A stretch of 64,000 bases of DNA, taken from the IMG/VR virus record IMGVR_UViG_3300049020_000031, positions 1 through 64,000 of that record. One strand, written 5' to 3'. This document shows, in pieces, positions 40,279 through 48,747 of the stretch. The notes under the pieces were generated by a model. That model did not search any database and had not been told where the DNA came from. It saw only the letters and a program-made list of their open reading frames with translations. Origin of the DNA: a virus. Position numbers and translations under genes: made by a program. The stretch's first letter is position 1, and every line of letters begins with the position of its first letter.

Positions 40279-40665
40279 TTAATAAGGATCGTATGAATCA
40301 CGATCATCATATTGATCAGACTTGGAATCTGCATCTTCCCAAGCCTTCTCACCCAATTGATTCATCACCGCTGGGGGAACTGCATCCGTGATGTCTTCAC
40401 CAGTGGAAAGACGGAAGACTGAAAGGCTTTCCAGTTCCGGATATTCCGCTGGGTGACTGTCACCCGGATCTGCGGTAATCTTTGCTGGGCGATACTTTCC
40501 AGATATGGAATAGTTGATGCCCACATCAAACTCTTCCTCATAATCAGGATCATTGCCCGGATCTTTGAATGGGTTATCGATTGTCCAGTTAAAGTCGTAA
40601 CGTGCTGGAGCTTCAGAAAGACCTTGAATAAGGTCCATGCTTTCTCTTAGGGAAATTCTTTTCAT
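40279..40665 (-). CDS. Late protein with N-terminal LxE site
   Basis: 128 aa, acidic. The N terminus MKRISLRESMDLIQGLSEA ends in L-S-E before Ala, matching the (L/I)xE consensus cut by T4-type prohead proteases after capsid-targeting peptides. The remainder (Asp/Pro/Tyr-rich) shows no known fold. The stop/start overlap with 40665 links it to the next gene. Confidence 0.68.
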   Translation of the reverse strand: MKRISLRESMDLIQGLSEAPARYDFNWTIDNPFKDPGNDPDYEEEFDVGINYSISGKYRPAKITADPGDSHPAEYPELESLSVFRLSTGEDITDAVPPAVMNQLGEKAWEDADSKSDQYDDRDSYDPY

Positions 40666-41387
40666 TATGATACCGCAATGTTGAGGCCTGGTTCGCCCAT
40701 ACTAACACGTTCGCTCTTGTCGCCCACGATGCTATCGAAGACCAGTTTGAATGTGAGATGACCGTAATCACGATCATGGCTCAGATAATCCAAAGTGTAG
40801 CGACCGTTAGGTTGGAGACCCAAGTCTTGGATTTGTTTCCCCGTCAGAGAGGAACTATAGAGAGTGGTGGCCTTACCATCTTCACCTTCAGTGCTTCCAC
40901 CCATTCTGCGATGGAGCTTGGTGAATTGATCGGGACCAGTGCCGTAAACTTCGCCACCGAATGCATCCAAGTATTCAGCACCACAAAGAATCAACACTAC
41001 TTCACCACCCCTGCGAGTGATACGAACACCAGTCACACCGTGACTGAATTCGCTGTTGTCCTTGATGATCTGATTAGTGAATGCTGCATTGTAGTCGATA
41101 GTGGCCTTGCTTGCGCCTAGGGCTCTTTTATCGTGCTCCATGTGCTTATCAATCTGCGTTTGCACATTCCTAACTGCTTCATCAGCAGTTGTGCCCTGGC
41201 CAATTGGTGCATTGGGGTTACGGGGATGTGAACCCATAGCCTTGAATGTCTTCCCATCAACCTCTGGCTTCAGCTTTGCTTTGATGGTCCAAGCGCCGTA
41301 CTTTACTTCCTTGATTGGAATTTCAGGCTTTTTCTTTGGGGCTTCTTTGATTGCTCTAGGAGCATCAAACAATTCAAATAGTTTCAT
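40665..41387 (-). CDS. Late protein with N-terminal IxE site
   Basis: 240 aa. It begins MKLFELFDAPRAIKEA, an amphipathic peptide ending I-K-E before Ala, a likely prohead-protease site. Beyond it lies a beta-rich domain (GVTGVRITRRGGEVVLILCG), and near the C terminus YGHLTFKLVFDS. Possibly an internal capsid protein. Function unproven. Confidence 0.7.
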   Translation of the reverse strand: MKLFELFDAPRAIKEAPKKKPEIPIKEVKYGAWTIKAKLKPEVDGKTFKAMGSHPRNPNAPIGQGTTADEAVRNVQTQIDKHMEHDKRALGASKATIDYNAAFTNQIIKDNSEFSHGVTGVRITRRGGEVVLILCGAEYLDAFGGEVYGTGPDQFTKLHRRMGGSTEGEDGKATTLYSSSLTGKQIQDLGLQPNGRYTLDYLSHDRDYGHLTFKLVFDSIVGDKSERVSMGEPGLNIAVS

Positions 41388-41402
41388 TATCCCGGCTCCT
41401 TA

Positions 41403-42803
41403 TTAGACTTGCCATTCTCTGGAGCGGGCTTCGTCTTCCAATTCTTGACCGAATTGCATCAAAGCCATTGTTTCCGGACTTGATGAGTCACGGATATGGT
41501 TCTTAGCAATCTTCCAGTGGTTCAAGTATTGTTCCAATTCTGCGTCATCCAATGTGGCAGCAACAGGATACATGCTTTCCGCTGCATCTTCATATTCGGT
41601 AAGACCCTGATTGTCGTCACCCATTTCCAAATCTTCGTCTTCCAGGCTGAGTTCTTTCTGGTTTGCAACTTGCTGGTATTCATAGTCGCTCTTCAACATG
41701 GCAACCGCGTCACTGTAATTCTTGGGTTCACGATGCCATTGCAACTTCTTACCAGCACTATTAACCATGGAGATGGTTTCACGACCATCTTGAACGGCAC
41801 GCCAGATGTAAACTTTTGATCCTTCATGGGTTTGCCATGTGGAGATCAATGCTGGCTCATCCATGGACTTTTGCGTACCATGATTCTGAGCTATACCTTG
41901 GTCATATGGCGTCTTCTTGGTTTGGAAATCACGACCAACCTTGTCATATGCACTGGAGCCGTATTCGTCAACCAATTGTTCTTCCAAGGACTTTTCACCG
42001 TCTTTCTTATCGCCGCACTTGTCACAAACATGATAGTCGTCGCTATCGATTTTTGCACCACATTCCGTGCATTCGTTGCGATCGTCTTGTTTGGCTTCAG
42101 CAAATGCTTGCCAAGGGGACTTGCTTTCTGGAGCTGCCCAACGCATGTCAACGTTTGATTCCAAGGCAGTGATGGATTCGCCCAGAGCAGCTTGCGCCTT
42201 CAGGGAGTCCAGCTTGGAGTCATATTTTCCAGCCCAGTTGCTAACCGCAGCGGCGAATTTGGCAAACTTTGCCTTCAACTCATCCCAGAATCCTTCGTTG
42301 AGTGATTCTTCTGTGGCTACTGGCTTGATGGACAGAGCGGGTTCTTTATTAGTGACGGATTTGTATTTTTCCTTCAGAGATTCCATGACCTTGATCAGCT
42401 CAGGAGTCAGGCTGGATTCAAGTTCACCAAGAATCTTAGCATACGAATATGTTTCTGTGGCTTTGGGATTCTTGGTCAATGTGAAGATGAAACTGCAAGT
42501 TTCCACGATACGGGTTCTAACCACGTCGTCAGCTGAAAACAAATCAGCAACCTTTTCTCTGCCCAATTGCTTTACTTCTTCTTTGAGCGCCTTGGCTTCT
42601 TTTTCCAATTCGGAAATACGTTCAATCTTCTGTGCCAATTTGGTGTATGACTGGCTGTCATAGCTCTTGAGTGTGGCAACCACTTTGTCTGGTGTCGACA
42701 CATATTGAATGTCTGGTGAAGCAGCGCGACCATCATCACCTCTAGGCAGAGCAGGAGCGGTGTCTTCCATCAAATTCATGAACTTGCGGATATCGTTTGT
42801 CAT
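41403..42803 (-). CDS. Large late protein with zinc ribbon and LxE sites
   Basis: 466 aa from ATG 42803 (AGGATCC upstream). The N terminus MTNDIRKFMNLMED holds L-M-E, and an internal SLNEGFWDELK (about residue 185) holds another L-N-E, so it may be processed twice. A four-Cys zinc ribbon, CTECGAKIDSDDYHVCDKCG, lies near residues 245-265. The N-terminal 150 residues are helical, with a coiled coil. Exact TATAAATA promoter upstream. Probable virion component. Confidence 0.74.
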   Translation of the reverse strand: MTNDIRKFMNLMEDTAPALPRGDDGRAASPDIQYVSTPDKVVATLKSYDSQSYTKLAQKIERISELEKEAKALKEEVKQLGREKVADLFSADDVVRTRIVETCSFIFTLTKNPKATETYSYAKILGELESSLTPELIKVMESLKEKYKSVTNKEPALSIKPVATEESLNEGFWDELKAKFAKFAAAVSNWAGKYDSKLDSLKAQAALGESITALESNVDMRWAAPESKSPWQAFAEAKQDDRNECTECGAKIDSDDYHVCDKCGDKKDGEKSLEEQLVDEYGSSAYDKVGRDFQTKKTPYDQGIAQNHGTQKSMDEPALISTWQTHEGSKVYIWRAVQDGRETISMVNSAGKKLQWHREPKNYSDAVAMLKSDYEYQQVANQKELSLEDEDLEMGDDNQGLTEYEDAAESMYPVAATLDDAELEQYLNHWKIAKNHIRDSSSPETMALMQFGQELEDEARSREWQV

Positions 42804-42853
42804 ATAGGATCCTTGAAATTTCGACTGGCAAAACACTTCCAGTTAACTCGTGT

Positions 42854-42861
42854 TATTTATA
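42854..42861 (-). promoter_or_regulatory. T4-like late promoter octamer
   Basis: Exact TATAAATA on the minus strand, 50 nt before ATG 42803. Confidence 0.7.
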
Positions 42862-42881
42862 CGCAGACGAAAGTTCGTGGC

Positions 42882-44441
42882 TCAGGAACGATGCACGTAT
42901 CGTTTCCCCATATGGTTATATCCCTCTGCCGTGATTCCTCGATGTTTCTCGATTCGATGAATCAAATCTGCGAATTTCTTTTGTCTGTCTAGTTGCGAAT
43001 GTATGGCAATCGTTCGTATTTCGCAAAATAATTGGCCAAAATTTACATAGACGTCGGTCTGGCCCGTAAACGACAATTCACTATCTGAGTGTATGACCGT
43101 GACCTCCATTCTGGCGTATTTGTCTAGGGCCCGTTTGAATTCCAGCTCCCCACCAAACTCCTTGATGGTATTCTCCCAGAGAACCCTCCGAACATTCTCA
43201 TCAAGACCAATTCGATATTGCGCCATCAATGAATCCACAAATTCATGATGCCTGTCATATCCAGTACGAAGCTGTTGGCAATTTTCCCTAGCGGGGTTGT
43301 TTCTCAGATAGATCACTTTCGTACCATCATTAGTGCGATTGTAGTGAAGGAGCTTGATGGTATCAATGATTGGCAGTGTGGAATAAAATACGCCTATATC
43401 AATCTGCCGCCTATTTTTCAAAATCGAAGATCGAAAGCCATAACTCATCAAGTTGCCAGCAGTTTGCTTTCCTGGTTTATGGTTTGTATCGGATGCTACC
43501 AACCATTCTGCCCAATTGGATGATTCCAAATCATTATCGGAAAGTGATGCCAGTTTCAAATCAACTTTGTTGTTGATTGAGTGGAAGGCATTGTGGTAAT
43601 AGACTCGATTGGTATCTAACCAAACTTGAAGAATAGTAGAATTGATACTCCCTTGATTTGGTAAACCAGTAGATACCCCGGGTTGATCTCGATTCAACAA
43701 GTCTCGGATCATGACGGGTTCGTGTTGACCCCAGGTAGCGTCAGGACCGGTATAGGTTTTACTGTTCCAGAGTGCGTAATAATCACCGTTCAGGAGGCTG
43801 GGATTGCTGCCATCAAATGCCGCTTCTCTATTTCCATAGAAGGGTTCAGAGCAATTATCTGCCAACATGATAAGTCTGAACCATTGTTGATCAGCTGATA
43901 GATTATTATTCTGGTGTACATCAGTTCCATCATTTTTGAACTTGTTCACAAAATAAATTGGCATGTTCAAATAGTTGTTGAAGCTACTTCCTCCAAGATA
44001 TTGAAACTTGATATCTCTGAGAAAGATCGAAGCAACCAGAGAATTCATATCCTTGGCGACACCTACCGAGAAGAGGACATTTTCTGATGGATCGTACCAA
44101 GTGTTCGTCTTTGAAACAAAGTAAGCACTCGGTGTATCATCAGGTTCCGTGTTATCGCCGTCACTGCGATACACTGCACCATGTGGGTAGGTGGTTGCAC
44201 AAAACAATTGTTTCAGATCCACATTGGGTTTCATCAAGATGCCAGTTTCAACTGCTATCAACCGTTTGTTCGGTGAACGCTCGAACCCCTTCATCATTGA
44301 ACCAAAGTCATCAAAAAAGTGAATCGTTTGGGCGCCAACTTTATACAAACTTGATGCGGTGAGATCTTCCACTCGCTCTTGGATAAAGGAATCCAAATGA
44401 CGAGTCTTTATGACAGCAAAGAATACGTCTCCGTACATCAT
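42882..44441 (-). CDS. Large hypothetical protein
   Basis: 519 aa, soluble, no recognisable family. Asn/Asp-rich with many aromatic residues. Notable segments are IYFVNKFKNDGTDVHQN (about 170), TGYDRHHEFVDSL (about 400) and VTVIHSDSELSFTGQTDVYV (about 450). Size and lack of repeats suggest an enzyme or virion protein. It directly precedes the cluster of late LxE proteins on the same strand. Confidence 0.7.
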   Translation of the reverse strand: MMYGDVFFAVIKTRHLDSFIQERVEDLTASSLYKVGAQTIHFFDDFGSMMKGFERSPNKRLIAVETGILMKPNVDLKQLFCATTYPHGAVYRSDGDNTEPDDTPSAYFVSKTNTWYDPSENVLFSVGVAKDMNSLVASIFLRDIKFQYLGGSSFNNYLNMPIYFVNKFKNDGTDVHQNNNLSADQQWFRLIMLADNCSEPFYGNREAAFDGSNPSLLNGDYYALWNSKTYTGPDATWGQHEPVMIRDLLNRDQPGVSTGLPNQGSINSTILQVWLDTNRVYYHNAFHSINNKVDLKLASLSDNDLESSNWAEWLVASDTNHKPGKQTAGNLMSYGFRSSILKNRRQIDIGVFYSTLPIIDTIKLLHYNRTNDGTKVIYLRNNPARENCQQLRTGYDRHHEFVDSLMAQYRIGLDENVRRVLWENTIKEFGGELEFKRALDKYARMEVTVIHSDSELSFTGQTDVYVNFGQLFCEIRTIAIHSQLDRQKKFADLIHRIEKHRGITAEGYNHMGKRYVHRS

Positions 44442-44447
44442 TTGATA

Positions 44448-44549
44448 TCAAGAAAATGCAAGAGCCAGAATTATGATAGCCAACAGAAAGATTACTCCGG
44501 TGAGAAACGGAATCAGAGTGGCGTCCTTGGTGTGGTTGTTATTTTTCAT
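44448..44549 (-). CDS. Membrane microprotein
   Basis: 33 aa. MKNNNHTKDATL followed by one membrane helix (IPFLTGVIFLLAIIILALA). The start overlaps the upstream microprotein stop (ATGA). Confidence 0.62.
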   Translation of the reverse strand: MKNNNHTKDATLIPFLTGVIFLLAIIILALAFS

Positions 44550-44674
44550 ATAAAGAATCCATCAGTGGGGGATTGGGGAAAGTTGAAATCGTCAAGGGTG
44601 AAGTCGGCAGATTCTTTGGTGATCCAGGCCCAATTCACATATGCGATTACCAACAGAATGATCTCAAAGGTCAT
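44546..44674 (-). CDS. Membrane microprotein
   Basis: 42 aa. An N-terminal hydrophobic helix (TFEIILLVIAYVNWAW) and a polar tail. It starts inside the deaminase 3' end and is coupled to the next microprotein. Confidence 0.62.
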   Translation of the reverse strand: MTFEIILLVIAYVNWAWITKESADFTLDDFNFPQSPTDGFFI

Positions 44675-45158
44675 GAGCTATACCACTATTGAACATGACC
44701 GGCGTTACGATTGATCCTGACCAAAATCTAAGACTCACACCACAATCAGCCATCATCTCCTTGGCATAATTGATAGACTCTGACCACCTGGAGTCCACGT
44801 TATTCTTGGGGTGTTCGGCGTGTAGGATGATTTCCGTGAGACCGCTTTGGATGATGCCTCGAGCACAATCGGAACAGGGACACCAGGGAGAATAAATCTT
44901 GCAGCCCTTTATGCTCACACCCATTCTGGCTGCGTTATAAATGGCATTTCGTTCCGCGTGTTCAAAGAAGGCGTATTTCTTTGGACGCTCATGAATATCT
45001 TCACGATTGTCATCAATGCCTCGTACTGGGCTGTTATATCCAGTCGATCTGATTTCATTGTCAGGACCGACGATAATAGCACCAACTTTGGTGCTTCTGT
45101 CCTTGCTTTTCATCGAAGCCAGATACGCCTGGCTCATAAAATATTGGTCCCAATCCAT
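44664..45158 (-). CDS. dCMP/cytidine deaminase family enzyme
   Basis: 164 aa. Zinc motifs HAERNAIYNAA (HAE) and PWCPCSDCARGI (PCxxC) are complete. Deoxycytidylate deaminases turn dCMP into dUMP for dTMP synthesis, consistent with the dUTPase at 20352. The N-terminal block STKVGAIIVGPDNEI is typical. Related ComE/RibD-type deaminases cannot be fully excluded. Followed by two overlapping membrane microprotein genes. Confidence 0.9.
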   Translation of the reverse strand: MDWDQYFMSQAYLASMKSKDRSTKVGAIIVGPDNEIRSTGYNSPVRGIDDNREDIHERPKKYAFFEHAERNAIYNAARMGVSIKGCKIYSPWCPCSDCARGIIQSGLTEIILHAEHPKNNVDSRWSESINYAKEMMADCGVSLRFWSGSIVTPVMFNSGIAHDL

Positions 45159-45172
45159 TGTTCTGCCGTAAA

Positions 45173-45196
45173 AAGAGCGGAGTTATTTCCGCTCTT
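45173..45196 (-). terminator. Hairpin terminator
   Basis: AAGAGCGGA (45173-45181), 6-nt loop, TCCGCTCTT (45188-45196), beyond the stop at 45225. Minus-strand T-rich flank. Confidence 0.78.
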
Positions 45197-45224
45197 ATTG
45201 TGGCAGTGGTATCAACTTACCGCA

Positions 45225-45491
45225 TTATTTTTCCATGTTCTTTTTCAACTTGTCAAACAGTTCCCAGAAATCACTAAGATCGCCCAAACTAAGATCACGG
45301 ATGCGAAGGGCTCGCATGTTCGTCTGGTCACATGGAGCTGGAATAGGCTCGCCTACATACAAACGACCATCACCGTATTCTTCAATAGTGCGGCAGTACA
45401 GGTGGATTCGTTCGATATCAAAATTGGTAACACCGTTACCACCTTGAGAGAAATGTTCTAGATGTTTGGTTTGACGAGAGACTCCGGACAT
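45225..45491 (-). CDS. Hypothetical protein
   Basis: 88 aa, soluble, mixed charge, unrecognised. Two nucleotides after the upstream membrane-protein stop. Confidence 0.68.
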   Translation of the reverse strand: MSGVSRQTKHLEHFSQGGNGVTNFDIERIHLYCRTIEEYGDGRLYVGEPIPAPCDQTNMRALRIRDLSLGDLSDFWELFDKLKKNMEK

Positions 45492-45493
45492 GT

Positions 45494-45697
45494 TTAATCC
45501 TCTGTACGTTTATGGTTACCAAATAAGATATCAAGCAACAAGGTCACGATGACAATTGGCGCAACAATTGTCAGAATAATGATAATCAACTCCGAAGTCA
45601 AGGCAGGAATTTCTTTTGGCACCGGATTCATCTTTCGGATGACAATCGAACCAAGGATAAGGTAGACCAAAGCCAGGATGAGAAAAGTTATGTCCAT
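45494..45697 (-). CDS. Two-span small membrane protein
   Basis: 67 aa. Helices at about residues 3-20 (ITFLILALVYLILGSIVI) and 38-60 (IIIILTIVAPIVIVTLLLD), short loop. Holin-like in size but with no holin motif; the role is open. Confidence 0.7.
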   Translation of the reverse strand: MDITFLILALVYLILGSIVIRKMNPVPKEIPALTSELIIIILTIVAPIVIVTLLLDILFGNHKRTED

Positions 45698-45698
45698 A

Positions 45699-46409
45699 TC
45701 AGGTATTTCTAAGAGCGTTTCTGATCCGCTCCTCTGTTGTTTTATATAAGGTTTCCGTTATTGGACATTGCACGATGAACTTCCAAATTCTGGCTCTGGG
45801 TTGGTATGTGATGATCTGCAATTTTCCAAACTTAGGGCTCTGATAAAATTTACCCAGCCATTCATGTTCGTGTCTGATCGATATCTTGGCAACCGGGGCA
45901 CCCAGCGCTTCTTTGTCAACAAGCGTATTTACAAATTCATCCCTGAATTGAACGTAGATGTTCTTGAAAAAATCTCCATGATCACCGGACCAATTACCCA
46001 ATCCCTGAAATGCGTTAGGGGAAGCCAACGCAAGTTTGTTGGATCTACCATTGAGAGAAAACTGCACGACGTGGCTGTATTCATGAGCCATTAAAGTAGT
46101 GACATAGACTCGCCAGTCACTTGATGCCACATTCCCAATCCTCTTGTGTTTCGAGTATCGAGCGTATTCAGGGAAACCATGGGGGCGGTATTTTTGAAGC
46201 ACACCCAGATACAAAGTCATTGAGGGGCGATTCATGGAATCCACCCCACCGAAAGAACGACCCGTAGTATCTTTGAAATCAAGTTTAATTTGTGGTACCC
46301 AGTCATCCGGGAGATCAAACTGTTCTCTGGAAAATACGTTCATCATATACGCATTTTCATATACGAGGGTCGTCAACTCTTGTTGTGACGGGAATGAATC
46401 TTCGTTCAT
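45699..46409 (-). CDS. SprT-like HExxH metallopeptidase candidate
   Basis: 236 aa from ATG 46409 (TTG 46421 is the alternative). TTLMAHEYSHVVQFSL carries HExxH, and GDHGDFFKNIYVQF about 25 residues later gives the third ligand, as in SprT/WSS1-type proteases, some of which cut DNA-protein crosslinks. The C-terminal strand region (QIITYQPRARIWKFIVQCP) resembles the zinc-ribbon-like SprT tail without Cys pairs. Soluble. Confidence 0.76.
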   Translation of the reverse strand: MNEDSFPSQQELTTLVYENAYMMNVFSREQFDLPDDWVPQIKLDFKDTTGRSFGGVDSMNRPSMTLYLGVLQKYRPHGFPEYARYSKHKRIGNVASSDWRVYVTTLMAHEYSHVVQFSLNGRSNKLALASPNAFQGLGNWSGDHGDFFKNIYVQFRDEFVNTLVDKEALGAPVAKISIRHEHEWLGKFYQSPKFGKLQIITYQPRARIWKFIVQCPITETLYKTTEERIRNALRNT

Positions 46410-46472
46410 GTTTGCTTGCAAAAGAATACTGCTGTAAGTAAGCTAAACGTTCCAAAATCAATGGAGCGCTTT

Positions 46473-47207
46473 ATGATTACCAGGATACGATGGAATCAAG
46501 AGGAAAATGTTTTAGTGGCAAAAAAATGGATAGAAATTTGCACCTATCAGTTTCAAAATCCTCTGAGTCCCGGAAGTCTAGTTGAGACTGCTATGGCAGC
46601 ACAAAATGTTCTTCCGGAAACAAGACGGCGACCAAGATCATCGCTACAGGGGAAACAGGGAATGTCTACCCTGTTTCGGACCATCGAACAAATTATCAAC
46701 GAACCGAAAGTTAAGCAAGAACAAGCTATTCCTATTAAGGAAGACAAGGTCGAAACTATCGATTCAATCATTAGGGATTTGAACCTGGATTCAGTAGCTG
46801 GTGAATTAGGTAAACGAATCGGAGCTGTAATAGTCCGAGAAGCCATGGCTGCTTTGACCACTGAATTCAATACACGACTACCAGAGTTACAAAAGAAAGC
46901 AACCATGATATCAAGGAAGCTGCCTAAAGTGCTAGTCATTGGGCCTTTGAACGGACAACAGGAAATCTTGGAAAAAGCTGTTGACGGCATGCTGGATCTC
47001 AGATTTGTGTCCAGTGCCGAGGGGGCTCAACTAATCGACCTTAGGGGAAAGCATTGTGATGCGTGTTTCCTATGGACCGATTATATGAATCATTCACATC
47101 AGAGCGTGGCAAAGAGAACATTCACCAGCGAGCAAATAACATTCATCAACGGTGGTGTTGACAAGTTAAAGAACCATCTTGAAGAATTTGCGATATCAGT
47201 CATGTAG
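46473..47207 (+). CDS. Hypothetical protein with SANT/Myb-like N terminus
   Basis: 244 aa from ATG 46473 (GGAG upstream). The N terminus ITRIRWNQEENVLVAKKW resembles a SANT/Myb helix start (RWxxEE). A linker follows, then a helical region, and a C-terminal alpha/beta domain beginning KVLVIGPLNGQQEIL and ending FINGGVDKLKNHL, similar in outline to small Rossmann-like phage/plasmid domains (DUF2325-like outline). A DNA-binding regulator is a guess. Confidence 0.62.
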   Translation: MITRIRWNQEENVLVAKKWIEICTYQFQNPLSPGSLVETAMAAQNVLPETRRRPRSSLQGKQGMSTLFRTIEQIINEPKVKQEQAIPIKEDKVETIDSIIRDLNLDSVAGELGKRIGAVIVREAMAALTTEFNTRLPELQKKATMISRKLPKVLVIGPLNGQQEILEKAVDGMLDLRFVSSAEGAQLIDLRGKHCDACFLWTDYMNHSHQSVAKRTFTSEQITFINGGVDKLKNHLEEFAISVM

Positions 47208-47219
47208 ATAAACCAGGTT

Positions 47220-47248
47220 GGTGGCTCAGTTTACTCTGAGCCACCTTT
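47220..47248 (+). terminator. Rho-independent terminator
   Basis: GGTGGCTCAG (47220-47229), 6-nt loop, CTGAGCCACC (47236-47245), TTT. Confidence 0.88.
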
Positions 47249-47264
47249 CGAGTTGCCAATATAG

Positions 47265-47272
47265 CATAAATA
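47265..47272 (+). promoter_or_regulatory. T4-like late promoter octamer
   Basis: CATAAATA, 22 nt before ATG 47295. Confidence 0.62.
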
Positions 47273-47294
47273 TTCCAAATCTTTGGAATATGGC

Positions 47295-48446
47295 ATGTCT
47301 TATTATCTCGATGACGCAATTGTTTTTCACAACACCCTAAACCCCAAGCTGTGGGATAGAAATGGAGCAATGCATTCCAATATTTTGCAGGGTTTGCGGA
47401 ATATGGCGGCTGAATTCCAGGACTTCTTGGGTCTAGAAGAATTGGATGTTCTGGATATAACCATATCTGGGTCAAACGCGGCATACACGTACACACCACA
47501 TTCTGACATCGATCTGCACTTGGTTGTGAAAGTTCCAGAGGATGCCAAAACTCTGTACAAGGAGTTGTTCGATGCCAAGAAGAACCTCTACAACTTGGTG
47601 CATGATCAGAAGATCAAAGGATTTGACGTAGAATTCTACGTGCAGAATGACAGCGATCCTGTCCAATCAATGGGTATTTTCTCAGTGATGCGCAATCGTT
47701 GGATCAGTGTGCCAAAGAAAATAAAAGCCACGATTGACGATCAAAGTGTGAAGAGTAAGGTAGCCGATTTCAAGAGTAGAATCCAAGAAGCCTTGAACTC
47801 AGATGATTACTTGATGGCTCAGAAAGCATGGGACGACTTTAAGAACATGCGACGTAGTGGATTGGAACGTGGTGGTGAGTTCTCTCCTGAAAATCTGGCT
47901 TTCAAGATCTTGCGAACACAGGGTTACCAGGACTCACTATATGATCACATCAAGAGTTTGAAAGACAGAGAACTAAGTGTTGAAAGCCTGCAGGAAACAC
48001 CTACCACTCCCTCAATTTCATATCAAGAACTTGATGGTTCCACGTTCTATTATCAGTACATTGGTGGTGATGATACTGCCAGAAAGAGACTGAAGTACCT
48101 GAGCCAGGGATATGATCTTCAACATGAAACCAATCTGATTGCTCTTCAGGGCGATAAGGTCATTGGTGCCGTGGGCCTTCAGAAATCACCATACGAGGAA
48201 AATGTTCTATGGATGCTTTTCGTATCAGTAGATCCAGAATTCCAAGGCAAGGGCGTGGCTAAGAATTTGGTTCAAATGATCTTTGAATACGCGAAGAAGA
48301 ACGATCTCCGTCTTAGAATCAGTTCATACTCAGATATGGGTGAGAAATATTTGAAGAAAGTATTCGATCACTACCAGGAAGTCTATAGTGATGTGCAGGT
48401 CAAGGACTCCACCGACCATCACCAATTCGATCAAGATATCAAATAA
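47295..48446 (+). CDS. Nucleotidyltransferase-GNAT fusion protein
   Basis: 383 aa. The N-terminal half (residues about 25-235) is a Pol-beta-type nucleotidyltransferase: ITISGSNAAYTYTPHSDIDLHLVV has the GS and DxD elements. The C-terminal half (about 245-383) is a GNAT acetyltransferase: VSVDPEFQGKGVAKNLV is the acetyl-CoA loop QGKGVAKN. Between them SLQETPTTPS contains L-Q-E, a possible prohead-protease cut that would free the two enzymes. A late octamer drives it. A TTG at 47283 in frame is another start. Delivery with the virion is possible (inference). Confidence 0.84.
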   Translation: MSYYLDDAIVFHNTLNPKLWDRNGAMHSNILQGLRNMAAEFQDFLGLEELDVLDITISGSNAAYTYTPHSDIDLHLVVKVPEDAKTLYKELFDAKKNLYNLVHDQKIKGFDVEFYVQNDSDPVQSMGIFSVMRNRWISVPKKIKATIDDQSVKSKVADFKSRIQEALNSDDYLMAQKAWDDFKNMRRSGLERGGEFSPENLAFKILRTQGYQDSLYDHIKSLKDRELSVESLQETPTTPSISYQELDGSTFYYQYIGGDDTARKRLKYLSQGYDLQHETNLIALQGDKVIGAVGLQKSPYEENVLWMLFVSVDPEFQGKGVAKNLVQMIFEYAKKNDLRLRISSYSDMGEKYLKKVFDHYQEVYSDVQVKDSTDHHQFDQDIK

Positions 48447-48450
48447 TCGC

Positions 48451-48478
48451 TTGACTCATTTACCAAATGAACTATAAT
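48451..48478 (+). promoter_or_regulatory. Early-type sigma70 promoter
   Basis: TTGACT (48451-48456), 16 bp with ACCAAATGAAC, TATAAT (48473-48478). Nearly identical to the promoter at 6790. Confidence 0.88.
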
Positions 48479-48511
48479 CATCCTTAACGCAAACAAACGA
48501 GGATGATGAAA

Positions 48512-48747
48512 ATGGACTTCAGCAAGTACGAAAACAAGGTTCCCTATCCCAGCCGCGATGAAGCGTACACGACGAAGAACGTCGAATCATGGACCAGTTC
48601 TACACCGATGTCAAGGACGATCTGGGCATCACCAATAACCCCAAGGCCGACAAGCTCATGAGCAAGGCTTGGGAACGAGGTCACAGCAGTGGTTACCAGG
48701 AAGTCTACAACTGCGCTTGTGACCTCGTGGAACTGATTGAAGACTAA
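48512..48747 (+). pseudogene. Small gene split by a -1 frameshift
   Basis: The first frame starts at ATG 48512 (MDFSKYENKVPYPSRDEA) after CGAGGATGATG and a strong promoter, but would stop at TGA about 48656. The -1 frame reads DEERRIMDQFYTDVKDDLG, then KAWERGHSSGYQEVYNCA and DLVELIED, and ends at TAA 48747. Together they resemble one conserved phage protein of about 78 aa, MDFSKYENKVPYP...GHSSGYxEVYN. The shift point is near 48560-48585. No classical slippery heptamer is seen, so a real lesion, a sequencing error or unusual recoding are all possible. ATG 48589 would give a 52-aa C-terminal product. Confidence 0.7.
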
